From NCBI GenBank assembly GCA_030272585.1, contig BSYQ01000011.1, positions 2,232,001 to 2,296,000 on the forward strand: a stretch of 64,000 nt of DNA, written 5' to 3'. This document shows positions 1 through 10,545 of the stretch, piece after piece. The stretch's first letter is position 1. Every line of letters starts with the position of its first letter. Below the pieces are notes generated by a model that saw only the letters and a list, made by a program, of their open reading frames with translations, did not search any database and was not told where the DNA came from. Source of the DNA: Bryopsis sp. KO-2023. Taxonomy: Eukaryota; Chlorophyta; Ulvophyceae; Bryopsidales; Bryopsidaceae. A program made the translations under genes and the position numbers.

Positions 1-2659
1 CCGGCTGGACAAGCCTGCAAGAGGATCTGCCCCTTCTATCAACATAGCTTCCTCACAGCTTCCATCATCCATTTCAACATCTCCCCTAACGGCCTCGGAA
101 GCCTCTCCCTCAGTTTCATTTGCTTTCATTTCGGAGGCTTCGGAGTTTGCACCGTTTTGACTGTCTGTCCTGGCAGCAATTTCCTCAGAAGGGGGATCTT
201 GAGCAGATGATTTCTTTTTGGAGTCTTCCATTGCAACCAGGTCATCCTGGAAAAGCAATGGACACAAAAAATCGGATATAACGCTGTACCACACCCCGCC
301 TTCCCCCCCCCCCCCCCACCAAAAAAAAAGGAAAAGGAAACAAAACAAAAATACTGGTCCAAAGAATACAACTGTTAAATTGAAAGTGGCTCTTTTTGTT
401 TGGTTTTCATCTACCGCAACTCTTTAAAAAAAAAAACTTTATCTTTGTTCAGTTATGAGAAACGAAAAAACAACAAAAACAAAACAAAACGATAATAATG
501 ACAATGGACCTTACTTGTGCAGTTGTGAATTTCGGTTTTTTTTCCTTGACAGGAATGGTGGATTCGGACAATCTTTTCAAAGAAGCCTTATCGGCATCGA
601 TTGGCGCTGGGCCTTCCTTCAACGCAGCCAACTCCACTTTTTCTTTTTGAACCTTTAGGGCTGTGCCCAAACGAGCTTCCACCTGTCAATTAAAAAAAAT
701 CAGTAGAAACAAAAAAAACAAAAAAACACAGTAAGAAGTGCAATGCCAAAAATGAGAAAACTGCAATGTACAGGTATTCAACAGCACTCTGCAGTGATGG
801 CAACACTTGAAAATTATTGAAAAGAATGTAATAAATCTATCTGTACATATATATATATATACATATCCGTAATGTGGCGTTTTTTTTTTAATTTAATAAA
901 TATTGAAGGAAAAGACACTTATCGAAAAAACCAATGAAAAAAAAAAAAAGATACTTCACGACAAACCTAACTGAAAAGCAAATTTACCTACACATGGCCT
1001 TGTAGCATCGAATTAAAAAAGAAAAAAAACCTTTGAACCTTTTCCTTTGAATAGAAAACACTCACCTGTCCGCAAGCTGAAATTGCCACCGATTTGATCG
1101 TTTTCCCATTTTTCGATCCGCAAAGCTCCACTCTCTTGATGACCCCCATGCCTTCCGATACTTTTCCAAACACCACTGGCAAAAAAAGAAAAAGGAAAAA
1201 TCGCTGAGACTGATAAGAAACACATTCAAAAACGAAGACCAAAAAACTATTTGTAAAACTGTACGTCAGGCCCACACAACTGATTTTTTTTTTTTTTTAA
1301 TGAAACTATTTGTGGGGAAGAACAGTATAAACACCGCTGTCCGACATACATGCAAACACTTCTCAACACGTTTTCTTCTGAATTTTTTTTCCACTATTTT
1401 TCAGAAGACAAAAACACACAACGTTCGCCGCAAGCAAAAAGCGGCAGCAAAATTCCAACAACACATCATGAATGAAAATATTTTTTGCATGGAGGAAAAG
1501 AAAAGAGGGCCGGGGGGGGGGGGGGGGATCTGGCAAAACATCGGGGGAAAAGAATGAATAAAAAAAATGAATAGTAATGAATGAACAATGAATTACCATG
1601 CTTTCCATCAAGCCACGGGCAGGGCACAGTGCATAAGAAGAATTGCGAACCGTTGGTGTCAGGGCCAGCATTTGCCATGCTCAAAATTCCTGGGGAATCA
1701 TGCCTGCCCTTGAAGTTTTCATCAGCGAATGTCCGCCCATAAATAGATTCCCCCCCCGTCCCATCGCCCTTCGTGAAATCGCCACCTTGGCACATGAAGC
1801 TTGGGATGACCCGATGGAACAGGCAGCCCTTGTAGTGCAGCGGCTTGCCCGATTTTCCATCACCCTTTTCGCCTGTTTTTTTTTTTTCAATTTGGAGGGG
1901 AAAAGAAGAAGAAAAGATTAAAATAAAGAAATCAACACACACACAGGGGCCAAGATAGATGTCATTAGCAAACTGGATGGGGTTTCAGCCTTGGTGTAAT
2001 AAATTCTGCATGATCAAATAAACATTAAAAGAAAAAGAAAGACGTGTAACCCAGATGGGAAGTTGTATTGCTATGAATTCTGTTGCAGCAGAAATAATAA
2101 TAATAATAATAATAATAGTTACGTTTGCTTGTTTTAAAAAAGACAGTAAGGTTGCAAACCTCTTGTGCGGAACAAGATGACGAAACGGAATAGCTCGATT
2201 TGTTTAAACTTGATGTTTTTGCCAAATCGATTCCACATACATTCTCAGAGGGATATTTCGGCAAAATAAATAAATAAAACATTATCAAACAACTTCTTTA
2301 AATTGACACTGGGATGAATTGGGGATTCCACCCCTTTCTTCTTCATTTTCTTTCATTTTTTAGTTTTCCTTTTACAGAATTTTTTTTTTTTTTTTGGGGG
2401 GGGGAGGGGAAAGAAACAGGAAATCAGGTCGTGTCGAAGAAACTGGGGGGGGGGGGGGGGGAAGTTAAATTCTCAAGGGGGGAAATCGCGAGAATTCTCG
2501 AGTTGTCCATGCAAGTTAGGCCAACTTTTCCCCACCAGTACACAACGCCCTGAAGTTTTCCGCAGTTTTAGGCGCGACGTCCGCAAATAGCTCGATGACG
2601 ACGCGCCCAGCAGGCACTCCACCGATTTCAATGTCAAAAAAGACGTGAGGGTTGGCCAT
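1..2659 (-). CDS. Cyclophilin-type peptidyl-prolyl isomerase with acidic C-terminal extension (3' end off window)
   Basis: Catalyses cis-trans isomerisation of prolyl bonds. Exons on the minus strand: 2659-2536, 1872-1597, 1175-1066, 682-515 and 246 to beyond base 1; all junctions are GT-AG and keep frame. The first three exons (about 170 residues) make a complete cyclophilin domain: FHRV (active-site Arg), [21 protein letters not shown] (Trp of the cyclosporin pocket) and a closing ACGQ. The ATG at 2659 begins [14 protein letters not shown], the usual position for a single-domain cyclophilin. The last two exons add a Lys/Glu-rich then strongly acidic, low-complexity tail with no domain I recognise; it lacks the TPR repeats of CYP40. 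No signal peptide is seen, so a cytosolic or nuclear site is inferred. The family is certain; the function of the tail is unknown. Confidence 0.93.
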
Positions 2660-3577
2660 CGTCCGAATCGAGAGATTCCGTTGCGTTGGTCGTTGCAAAA
2701 AATCCACCCCACAAAGAAACAAACTTCATGTACGACCTGGGAGGATCCAGCCCGATTTTGATTTAATTATCATTGAATTGACAATAATTTTCTCATGCCA
2801 AGGCGTGAAATTCACTTACTGGTGTGGAATTCCACAACACAATCAATACACACACACACACACACACAACACAGCACGAGCGCAGCCACTTCGACAGCCC
2901 GTCGCAGCATCCCAGAGAAATGCCTATGATGTGGATGGAGAAAGAAGGTCGCTTTTTCTTTCTGGTTTGGTGTCTTTTCCTTCTCTGTCCATCCGCTACC
3001 CCCTCCGAACGGCAAGGCAAACATTGATAAACCGCCACAGTTCCACTCTTCAGAGGAGATCGAAAAAACCAGACCCCATTTTCAAAACAATCCGAGGGTT
3101 AGGATCTTCTGGAGCGGAGCTGCGTCTCACGCTGTCAAATCGTCGAGGTGAGGCTGTGGTGTTCAACTTGGACGCCGTTGCCGTCTTTGGGCGAGGCGAA
3201 ATTGAAGGGGGTGCCTTGGCGCGTTTGCTTGTGTTTGGTGGTCTTGAATTCGCGAGCAGCTTCCGCAGAACTGTTTGGGTTTTCACCGTGGGATCGAGAC
3301 AGGCAACGTGTGGTGTGTGTGCTGGAACGCGCTGAATTCTTCACCCCCTGTTTGGGTTGCCAAGCGATCGAGCACCTGTTCGTTGCCGCGTCGACCAGCG
3401 ACCGCATAGATGGTTTAATTGTCGGCTGTTTTGGCGGCGCGGTTCCTCTGGGAAAGGAATATATAACCTTGAATTTATGAGCTCAAGTGGCAGGGATGTT
3501 GGTTCGAATTGGTGAAGGCGTGGCTGATTCTGTTTGCTGCGGGTTTTTCCGTCCAGGTCTGATTTAACACGTCGACA
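2660..3577. promoter_or_regulatory. Divergent intergenic region between the cyclophilin and LRR genes
   Basis: About 0.9 kb between two divergent start codons, so it should hold both promoters and 5' UTRs. It is more GC-balanced than the flanking introns and has a (CA)n run near 2848-2868. No TATA box can be assigned confidently. Open frames here lack splice-supported or recognisable protein content. Confidence 0.45.
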
Positions 3578-5554
3578 ATGAAGTCTGTGGTGTTCGTCGC
3601 CGCCTTTGGGATCCTCGCAACACTTGCCAACGCGAAAACGCAGGAGAGCGACAGTGAGTGCATTTTGGTTTGCAAGCCATGTTCAATTCATCTCAGGGTT
3701 TTTTTTTCCGGGGTGGGAAAATTTTTTAGAACGAAATGTTAGAAACTAGAAGCCACAAATTGGATGGAAATGTCGATTTCGTACGATCGGATCTTTCCAA
3801 TGTTGTTTTTTTTCGTCAATCTTAATGGTACCCTTATCAAACAAAGTGGTCCTTTCATGTCTGGCACTATTTTGCCCTGCCCACTGTTGCAGTTTTGTTC
3901 TGACATTTATATATATATATATATGTATGTATAATTTGTAATATATAGTATAATATATATTATACTATGGATATATAATAACGACGTGTGTTTTGAACAG
4001 TTGTTGCTTTGAAGCTGATTCGAGAGGAGGTGAAAGGACGTGATTCCTATTGGAATGGGGTAATGGATTCTTGGACGGACGACACCGATCCCTGTGGTGA
4101 GTTGCCACAGAACTCGAGATCTCCAGCTATTTTTTTTTGCTTGTTTTGTTTTTTTTGCTTTTTTTTTAATTGGTGGTTTAATAAAACCACTTGAAACTAT
4201 TCAACTTTCGAGAAACAAAGAGTCCCACAGCGTTTTTGTTTTCGTTCTTTTTTAAATTATCAAGCTCTCTATCGAATGGATCATTCTGTCCACGGCGTAT
4301 TTTTATTTAATTATTTATTCCTAAAAAAAAAACAATAAAAAGAAAGGAAAAAGAAATCTGTTTATGAAACGTGCTTCAATTCTGTGTGTTTGTTTTCGAA
4401 TCAAATGTTGGACAAATCGGTTCGACAACCCTAAATTTCAACTATAGCTGAGAGAGTTCTCTTGTTATCGAAGGGTTAAAGATTTCTTTGCTGTTTGTTT
4501 CAACTCGGAGCCTCACCTGTCCCTAACATGCAAATCAAACGATCTGCTAACTGTTGTAATTATTGGCCGCCCTCCTCAGGTGATTCTTGGAAGGGGAACT
4601 GGTATGGGGTGGAGTGTCGATTTCAAGGGGACAAGGCTGAGGATGTAGACAGAATTGTGACTAATCTGCATTTGACAGACATGGAATTGGGGGGGCCCAT
4701 TCCTCTGGGTGTTGCTCTTCTGAGGGACTTGATTGAGTTGGACATGGATGGCAACAGATTCACCGGCCCCCTGAATCCCTATCTCGGTTGCCTCAAAAAC
4801 ATGAGGGAATTCGATTTAGCTAATAATTCCCTCACTGGGAGCATCCCAACCGAATGGAGGTTCATGACACAGTGAGTTGGATGTTGTTCCCAAGAGGATT
4901 TGAACCCTCGCCGCAACGGAAAGCATTAAAAAAATACATATGGTGTGCCTGTGTGGGATGGGATGGACTCGTTAGGGAAATTCAACAAAAGAAATAGCTA
5001 TTGGAGTGGTGTTGAACATATTTTTCACACTGTTTCCCCTTTTTTGTTTCAGGTTGGAAGAGGTCGAGCTGGAATTGAACCCACAGCTGAGCGGCTGCGT
5101 CCCTCAAGGAATGCCCCCGACCACCACGGTCTGCAGAAACGCCCCCACCACCACGGCCCGCCAGTTCGCGGCGGGATTCGTGGACGTGGGAACCCAACCC
5201 ATTTGCGAGCTGGTGGGAACCATCGTGTCAGACACGGCGGTGGTCGGCTTCTGCAACGATATTCCGGACATCGAAAAACGGTGCCCTGATCCAGAATTCG
5301 TGCAGAAATTTATCGACGACGGCAGGGATTACGACCTGTATTTCAAGAGTCAAGCGGACAGCAGCATCCCAGGGCAGGTACCGGTCGCGGCATCGACCCA
5401 GGGGTTCAGGGTCGTAGTGGGGGAAGAACCTGACGTTACAGAGTCCAGCAAGAATAAGAAGGATTCACGGCGTTCCCCCTCCGCACGTAGGGGCGGACGT
5501 CGAGGAAATCGCGGGGGAAGGGGGTTCGGAATTCTGGATTCTGTGTTCGGTTAA
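3578..5554 (+). CDS. Secreted leucine-rich-repeat protein with Arg/Gly-rich tail
   Basis: Exons 3578-3653, 4001-4096, 4580-4871 and 5053-5554 join in frame to about 321 residues. Residues 1-20 are a clear signal peptide ending in ANA. Next comes a plant/oomycete-style LRR N-terminal cap with the DPCG...W.GVEC pattern, interrupted by two introns. About three LRRs follow (e.g. NLHLTDMELGGPIP, LANNSLTGSIP). Then comes a Cys-containing region with a PTTT stretch (CVPQGMPPTTTVC) and an Arg/Gly/Ser-rich end with RGGRRGNRGGRG. No transmembrane segment or kinase is present, so an extracellular binding or matrix role is inferred. The ATG at 3578 is chosen because it opens the signal peptide. A second usable 5' splice site lies at 5378 inside the last exon (see the feature at 6376). 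The exact ligand or family is not known. Confidence 0.8.
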
Positions 5555-6375
5555 TTCTGCTCGATGCGTTACGGTTACAGATGGCAGTCGCTGAATTCTG
5601 ACACACAGACGGACTATTTATTTATCTTTTTGTTGATTTATTTTAGAATGGGTTAGCCTATTTTTGAGGGGTGTTCTGTCTGTCGCACAAAGAATTTTTA
5701 CTTTCCATGACTATTAAGAAAATAGTTTCCATTATCGGTAGCTTTCCTTAATTTGAGAGTGTCTGGTTTTTCTCGTCCTGAAGCGTGGCTGCCAGGAAAT
5801 TTCCCAATGTAAAATTTATTATTTCTGCATTTTTCAACATGTTTTTTTTTTTTTTTTTTTGAGAATACCAGTACTTGATTTTGTCATTGTTTAGTTACTT
5901 TATTTTTTCCTTGAAACACCATGTATTGGACTGTTCCCGTTCAGAAATCCTAAAAGTTTTATACGAAATATCCTAAAAGTTTTATACAAAATATATTGTA
6001 TTCACTCCAACGCCCCACCAGTAAGGATAGGCCACCCAGCGGACTCTTAAGGGGGAAAAAAGAAAAGAAAGGGCGTATTTTCAATCTGTTATTTTTTTGC
6101 TGTTTACTTTTTTACTCGTTGAAAACAAGTTGAGAAACACCGTTAGTCGAGCAGTCTTTGACCAGCATCAGGGAAGCAACAGGAACGATTGAATCCACTT
6201 TATTTTTTCAGTTCCTTTCCCTCTTTCCCAAAAAAAAAAAACTAAAAAAAACTAAACTAAACTAAACTGCTCAGCAGTTTAGCATAACTGTTTCGTTGCG
6301 TTCTTTTCAACTCAGTTGGAGACGTTTTTGAGTGAGTGCCAATTTATTTGCGTATTTATTTGTTTGTAATTCCAG

Positions 6376-6519
6376 ATCCCAGTCGTTGCGGCTCCTGCGG
6401 ATGGGCCAGCCCCTGCCCCCGCTCCAGCCCCAGCCCCAGCCCCAGCCCCAGCCCCAACTTTCGTTCCAGTTCCTTCACCAGTGTTTGCCCCATCGCCTCA
6501 AGTGATTTATGTCGGATAA
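6376..6519 (+). CDS. Possible alternative last exon of the LRR gene encoding a Pro-Ala repeat tail
   Basis: After a good 3' splice site (TTCCAG at 6370-6375) a 47-codon open frame starts with IPVVAAPADGPAP. It runs through a (PA)n repeat and ends PSPQVIYVG before TAA. The LRR gene's last exon contains CAG|GTACCG at 5375-5379, and that donor is in phase 0, exactly what this exon needs. Using it would replace the Arg/Gly tail with an arabinogalactan-like Pro-Ala tail. The normal read-through there (QVPVAAS) resembles the start of this exon (IPVVAAP). The coding potential is seen directly; use as an alternative exon is inference. Confidence 0.5.
   Translation: MPVVAAPADGPAPAPAPAPAPAPAPAPTFVPVPSPVFAPSPQVIYVG
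6420..6455 (+). repeat. CCAGCC hexanucleotide repeat
   Basis: A short tandem run of CCAGCC that encodes the Pro-Ala repeat of the exon at 6376-6519. Confidence 0.8.
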
Positions 6520-7051
6520 AAGCAGGGGAGGGATACTGTTTTCCCCAGAAAAAAAAAATGAAGAAGAAGAACGAAAAAAAAGAAAGAAGAACATTGTGGT
6601 TCAGGGGAAATTCTCCCAAAAGAAAGAAGTGGTTTTCTCAGCAGCCGGTGGTTGGTGATTTATTTTTTCGCCTTTTCGATGTGTGTATGATTTGCTGAGG
6701 ATAGGGGTGCTCTCAGTAGCCTTTTCCTTTTTCTTTCTTTTTTTTTTTTTAATTGAAAAGGGCTCGGGGTGCCATGGTACAAATATTTTTATTATTTTCC
6801 CCCCGTTATCCTTGCTGGCCCAACTGGATTGGTTCTGAGTTCTCCAGTTACAATTACTAATAAAAAATTGATCCAAAATTCAGGGGAAGGGGGCTGATAA
6901 GAGGTGGACAAAGGTTAAAGTAAGGTTTTAAAAAGAAGAAACTTTAGGTAGGGGGGCTTGTACGATTTGCTACGAAATAAGGGATACAAATGGTGGGGAA
7001 CTTTGTAATGGTGGAACCCTGTTCTTACAATACAAACCTCATGAAAGAGAA

Positions 7052-7075
7052 GGGGGGGGGGGGGGGGGGGGGGGG
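7052..7075. repeat. Poly(G) run of 24
   Basis: An uninterrupted G tract, one of many long G or C runs in this genome. Its length may be imprecise in the assembly. Confidence 0.9.
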
Positions 7076-7782
7076 TTCTGTGTGGGGCAAGCCCTCGGTG
7101 TGAACTTTTTGTTTTCCTTTATGCATTGAAGCCAGTCGTCCCGATCATTACATCCAAGATATCCGGGAGGTTTCATTAAACGTAGCCCCGCAACCTGGGT
7201 ATTCATTGAATCCACTATCTAATTTTTCTGGGGGATACATTGTTTTGCTTGCTGGCTGGCTGGCTGGCTCCCCTATTTCTGTGTTCCTGGAGGTGTTGGG
7301 CTGGCGGCGGGCTTTCGGCTGGGCAAGAACCCCCATCGTAATGAGATTGATCGCATGTGAAGGACTGGCTTCCTCACCCCCCCCCCCCCATTGGACATCG
7401 TCTGAACGATAGGCAGACGTGTAGATTATTTGGGTCGATCAGTGATTAGTGCTGGCTCAAATTCATAAATTTTCTGTGCACACACAGAAGCAAAAAAAAC
7501 CCATCGAAAGAAGATAAGACCAGTCCAGTTTTTTTGAGAAAAAAGCAGGCAGCAAACCAACATCGTGATTGCAAGTCCCGCTGCTTCTGTCCAGTAGTTT
7601 GAAGAAGATTGCCAGGCAAATGTGTTTTTATACACACAAAAAAAACTGGTACCTACCCCTCAAATTTTTTTTTTTGCTGGTTGAAAAAAAACTAAATAAA
7701 CAATAGACACCCAAGTTTATGCCTCCTCCGGTGGTTCTTACACACACATAAAAAAACTGGTGCGTTTGGAATTACGGACTCA

Positions 7783-7835
7783 CGTGCGGGAATCGAACCC
7801 AACATTCCTCCATGTGAGTTACGATAATGTTGGTT
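7783..7835 (-). other. tRNA-like relic with a pol III B-box match
   Basis: On the minus strand GGTTCGATTCC matches the B-box consensus, sits in a partial T-arm, and is preceded at tRNA-like distance by a weak A-box-like TAGCGAGC. No complete cloverleaf or 7-bp acceptor stem forms. It is better read as a tRNA-derived SINE fragment or decayed tRNA than as a functional gene. Confidence 0.3.
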
Positions 7836-8861
7836 AGCTCGCTAGGAAGTCAAGGGAACTGCACGATCGTTTTTCGAGTTATCCAATTAGTGTCAACCAG
7901 TTTCTTTTGGTTTTATTGTTATGATGCTTATTATTTTCTTTCTGGATTAAAAAAATCCATTTTTTTTATTTTTTTTGTAATTTTTTGTTTTATTTTTTTT
8001 CCTGATTTTTTTTTCTGGGGCCTTACTTGGACAGTTGATTATGCGGGAAATATTTCAAAAAGGTGAAAAAAAAAAATCAATGGATTTCCTGTGAAGAGAA
8101 ACTTGTTGCAGTTGATGCATATTGCTACCTAACCATTCCACACGACCGCTCCCCAATTCTCCCCAATCTCAAGTAAACTCTGGTATAAGTCTATCCTTTT
8201 GAAGACATTATTCTTTCAGCTGTCCAGCCTCGATGTTTGCAGGATTGGCACGGCGGCCATCACTTAATCAGGAGTAAATTTCAGGGGCTGAAGGTAGGAA
8301 ACTCTCACAGGCTTCCCAACATGAAACTATTCACCAGGAGTACTTATCCAACCATCAGGTTACCACTCATCTGCACGCTTTTGAACAAAAGAAAGAAAGC
8401 AGACAGGTTCCATCTCATCCTCTCAAAAGGTGTTCTTTTTTGTTTTTGTGTTCAGACACAAACACATGAACTGAAACCTCGAAAACCACCACCAATTCCC
8501 CAGAGCTGGCGAAAAAAATGAGTTACAGCATGCTAAACTCTTGGTGAATCACAGAATCCTGCTTGACTGCGAGAATCTGTTGCCGGTGAACCTCTGGAAT
8601 TTTCCACGCCACCATAACGTGAGTCTGTAATGGTTTTTTTCCATTCCTTGGAGGCTTTCATGGTCATTTCTCCACCGAATCTCCCTCACCAGCCAGACTT
8701 CCTCGACCCATGCCAGCAACCAAAGCTCCAATCACTCTGACGATCACTCTGGCTGCCATTCATTCTGTTTGACCCTCTTCCAAGAGGTTTTTCTTTTTTG
8801 AGTGACAAATCATTTGTTTGTAGATACGGACTTGTGTAAAAAAGTTCCAAGAGGTGTTAAG

Positions 8862-9243
8862 CAGTGTATTTTTTTTCAATTTCACTGGCCCCAAAGTGGC
8901 CCTAAATTTGGCCGTTTCATCCAGTTGTGGCCCTTTTGTGGCCCCAATTTGTCCGAAAAAAAATAGAATGTGGCCCCAACTGCAAAAACAGAATTACAAG
9001 GCTTGGTGTTTATATAGTATTTACTTAATGTTGTTGGTTTTGATTTTTGTGGAAACTCGATTGATTTCTTGGATATGGCCCAGGCCTTACAAACTTCGGG
9101 TGAATGTGGCCCTTTTGTGGCCCCAAATTCATCTTGTAATAAAACGTTTTGGCCCTTTTGTGGCCCCAAAATTTGCCATTCTGATTTTTTGGGGGGCCAA
9201 AATGGGCCAAAAGGGCCACAATGGGCCACAAAAAAATACACTG
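8862..9243. mobile_element. hAT-like MITE, 382 bp, with 8-bp target duplication
   Basis: The ends are inverted repeats: CAGTGTATTTTTTT on the left and AAAAAAATACACTG on the right. The element is flanked on both sides by the same 8 bases, GTGTTAAG (8854-8861 and 9244-9251). An 8-bp duplication with CAGTG termini is the signature of hAT transposons. The interior has no coding capacity. It is filled with copies of a motif like GGCCCTTTTGTGGCCCCAA, direct on the left and middle and inverted near the right end, giving a partial foldback. Confidence 0.85.
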
Positions 9244-9251
9244 GTGTTAAG

Positions 9252-10545
9252 TCTTCTTTGCCGAACAAATCTATGACTGTCTCTAGCATTGACATAATTC
9301 TTGCTTCCTTCCCATGTGTGATGTTCGATGGTGAACGAGTCGTACGAACACATGTGTTTGTAACACGTGTTTGTGACGCTTTGTCATTAATCATGTAAAA
9401 GCGGAATAGCTCCTCACCACAAATGCAACAGCTTCCTGATCACGATGATGTATTGCTGAGATCCGCCGCCTGGGTTTCGGAGGAAAAAAAGGAACGAAAG
9501 AGTGACGTTTTTGACACTCCTTTTGTTCTTTTTTTTGAGCCACTGACGATTTTCATTTCAGCATGAAGCACCGGGTCTGATACTCGCTGATCAGACCAAA
9601 GCGGGAAAAAAAAAGCCTTATCGTTTCAAAGGTTTTTCGGAGGGGGATCGGAAAAGACGACCGGAAAATAGACAAGATATATCGTATATAAACGTCGCGA
9701 TGGGGTTCCCGTGTGAGAACAAGCTGCCAGCGAGTATGCGGGTAATGGATGCGCTGGACAGGCACCCAACGGGCGGCGTCGAAACGAAAGAACGGATATT
9801 TCTACGGTTGCGTGTGTGTGTTTTTTTCGATGCAACTGCGTTTCGCGAGACTTGAGCAACCCCTGTTCAGTTTTTGACACGCCGACGACCCTGAACGGGG
9901 CAACGCGATCTCGCATACGATTGGAGGGATCCGACCACTGTGATACTTTACTTTTCTTCTCGTTCTTGCATTCCTGTAAATTTTTTTCCTGCACTATCCT
10001 CTCCCTTCTTTCTGTTTTTCGCCGCGACGGCCATGTTTAGGCGACGACCCTGGCTGCCCAACAGCACCCAGTGGGAGTAACAAGAATTTTCTTTTTGAAT
10101 ATATATTTAGATAGATATTATTATTTATTTATTTTTGGTCGTTTTGGGCCAGAACGCGGGCGCTGTTGGAATCGTTCCTTTCTCGCGCTGACCACCCTCT
10201 GTCGTCGTTGAGCTGCGCAAATCACAAAAAAAAAACAATCAGGGCAATAGAAAAAATTAATTAAATATTTCAAATCAGGACATTTCGATATGCCAGCGCG
10301 TGGGGATACGTATATCGTGTGGCTGCACTTTCCAGCAGAAATATATTCAACACATGGACTGGCTTTTTGTTAAAGCCGAATTTCTGTTCGTAAGTTAAAA
10401 AATCAAAAGATGAGAATCAACAGTATTTTATCATCCAGGCAACAGATGACTGACTGCCCACAAAAAAAGGGAAAAAAAAAATATGAATTGAAGTAATTAA
10501 TTATACTTTTATTATGTACATATATATTGATCGATTGACAGTGCA
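9252..10545. promoter_or_regulatory. Upstream region of the TRP-like gene
   Basis: About 1.3 kb with no supported exon. The part 9550-10080 is GC-richer than its surroundings and may be promoter or 5' UTR. I could not find an upstream coding exon that joins in frame to the first exon at 10546. Confidence 0.35.

Larger units (their letters stand above)
6520..8853. other. Gene-poor stretch with homopolymers
   Basis: No convincing exon is found on either strand. It holds a 24-base G run (7052-7075), a GGCT repeat near 7251-7268 and one tRNA-like B box (listed separately). The rest looks like 3' flanking or intergenic sequence. Confidence 0.5.

Noticed and set aside
2652..3335. 227-codon plus-strand frame across the cyclophilin start
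   Set aside because: Overlaps the first cyclophilin exon in antisense and the divergent promoter; contains a (CA)n repeat and no domain.
7740..7860. Functional tRNA gene on the minus strand
   Set aside because: B box present but no acceptor stem, anticodon arm or proper A box.
9025..9231. Open frames in 8882-9400 on both strands
   Set aside because: They translate the GGCCCC/GGGGCC repeats of the hAT-like MITE.
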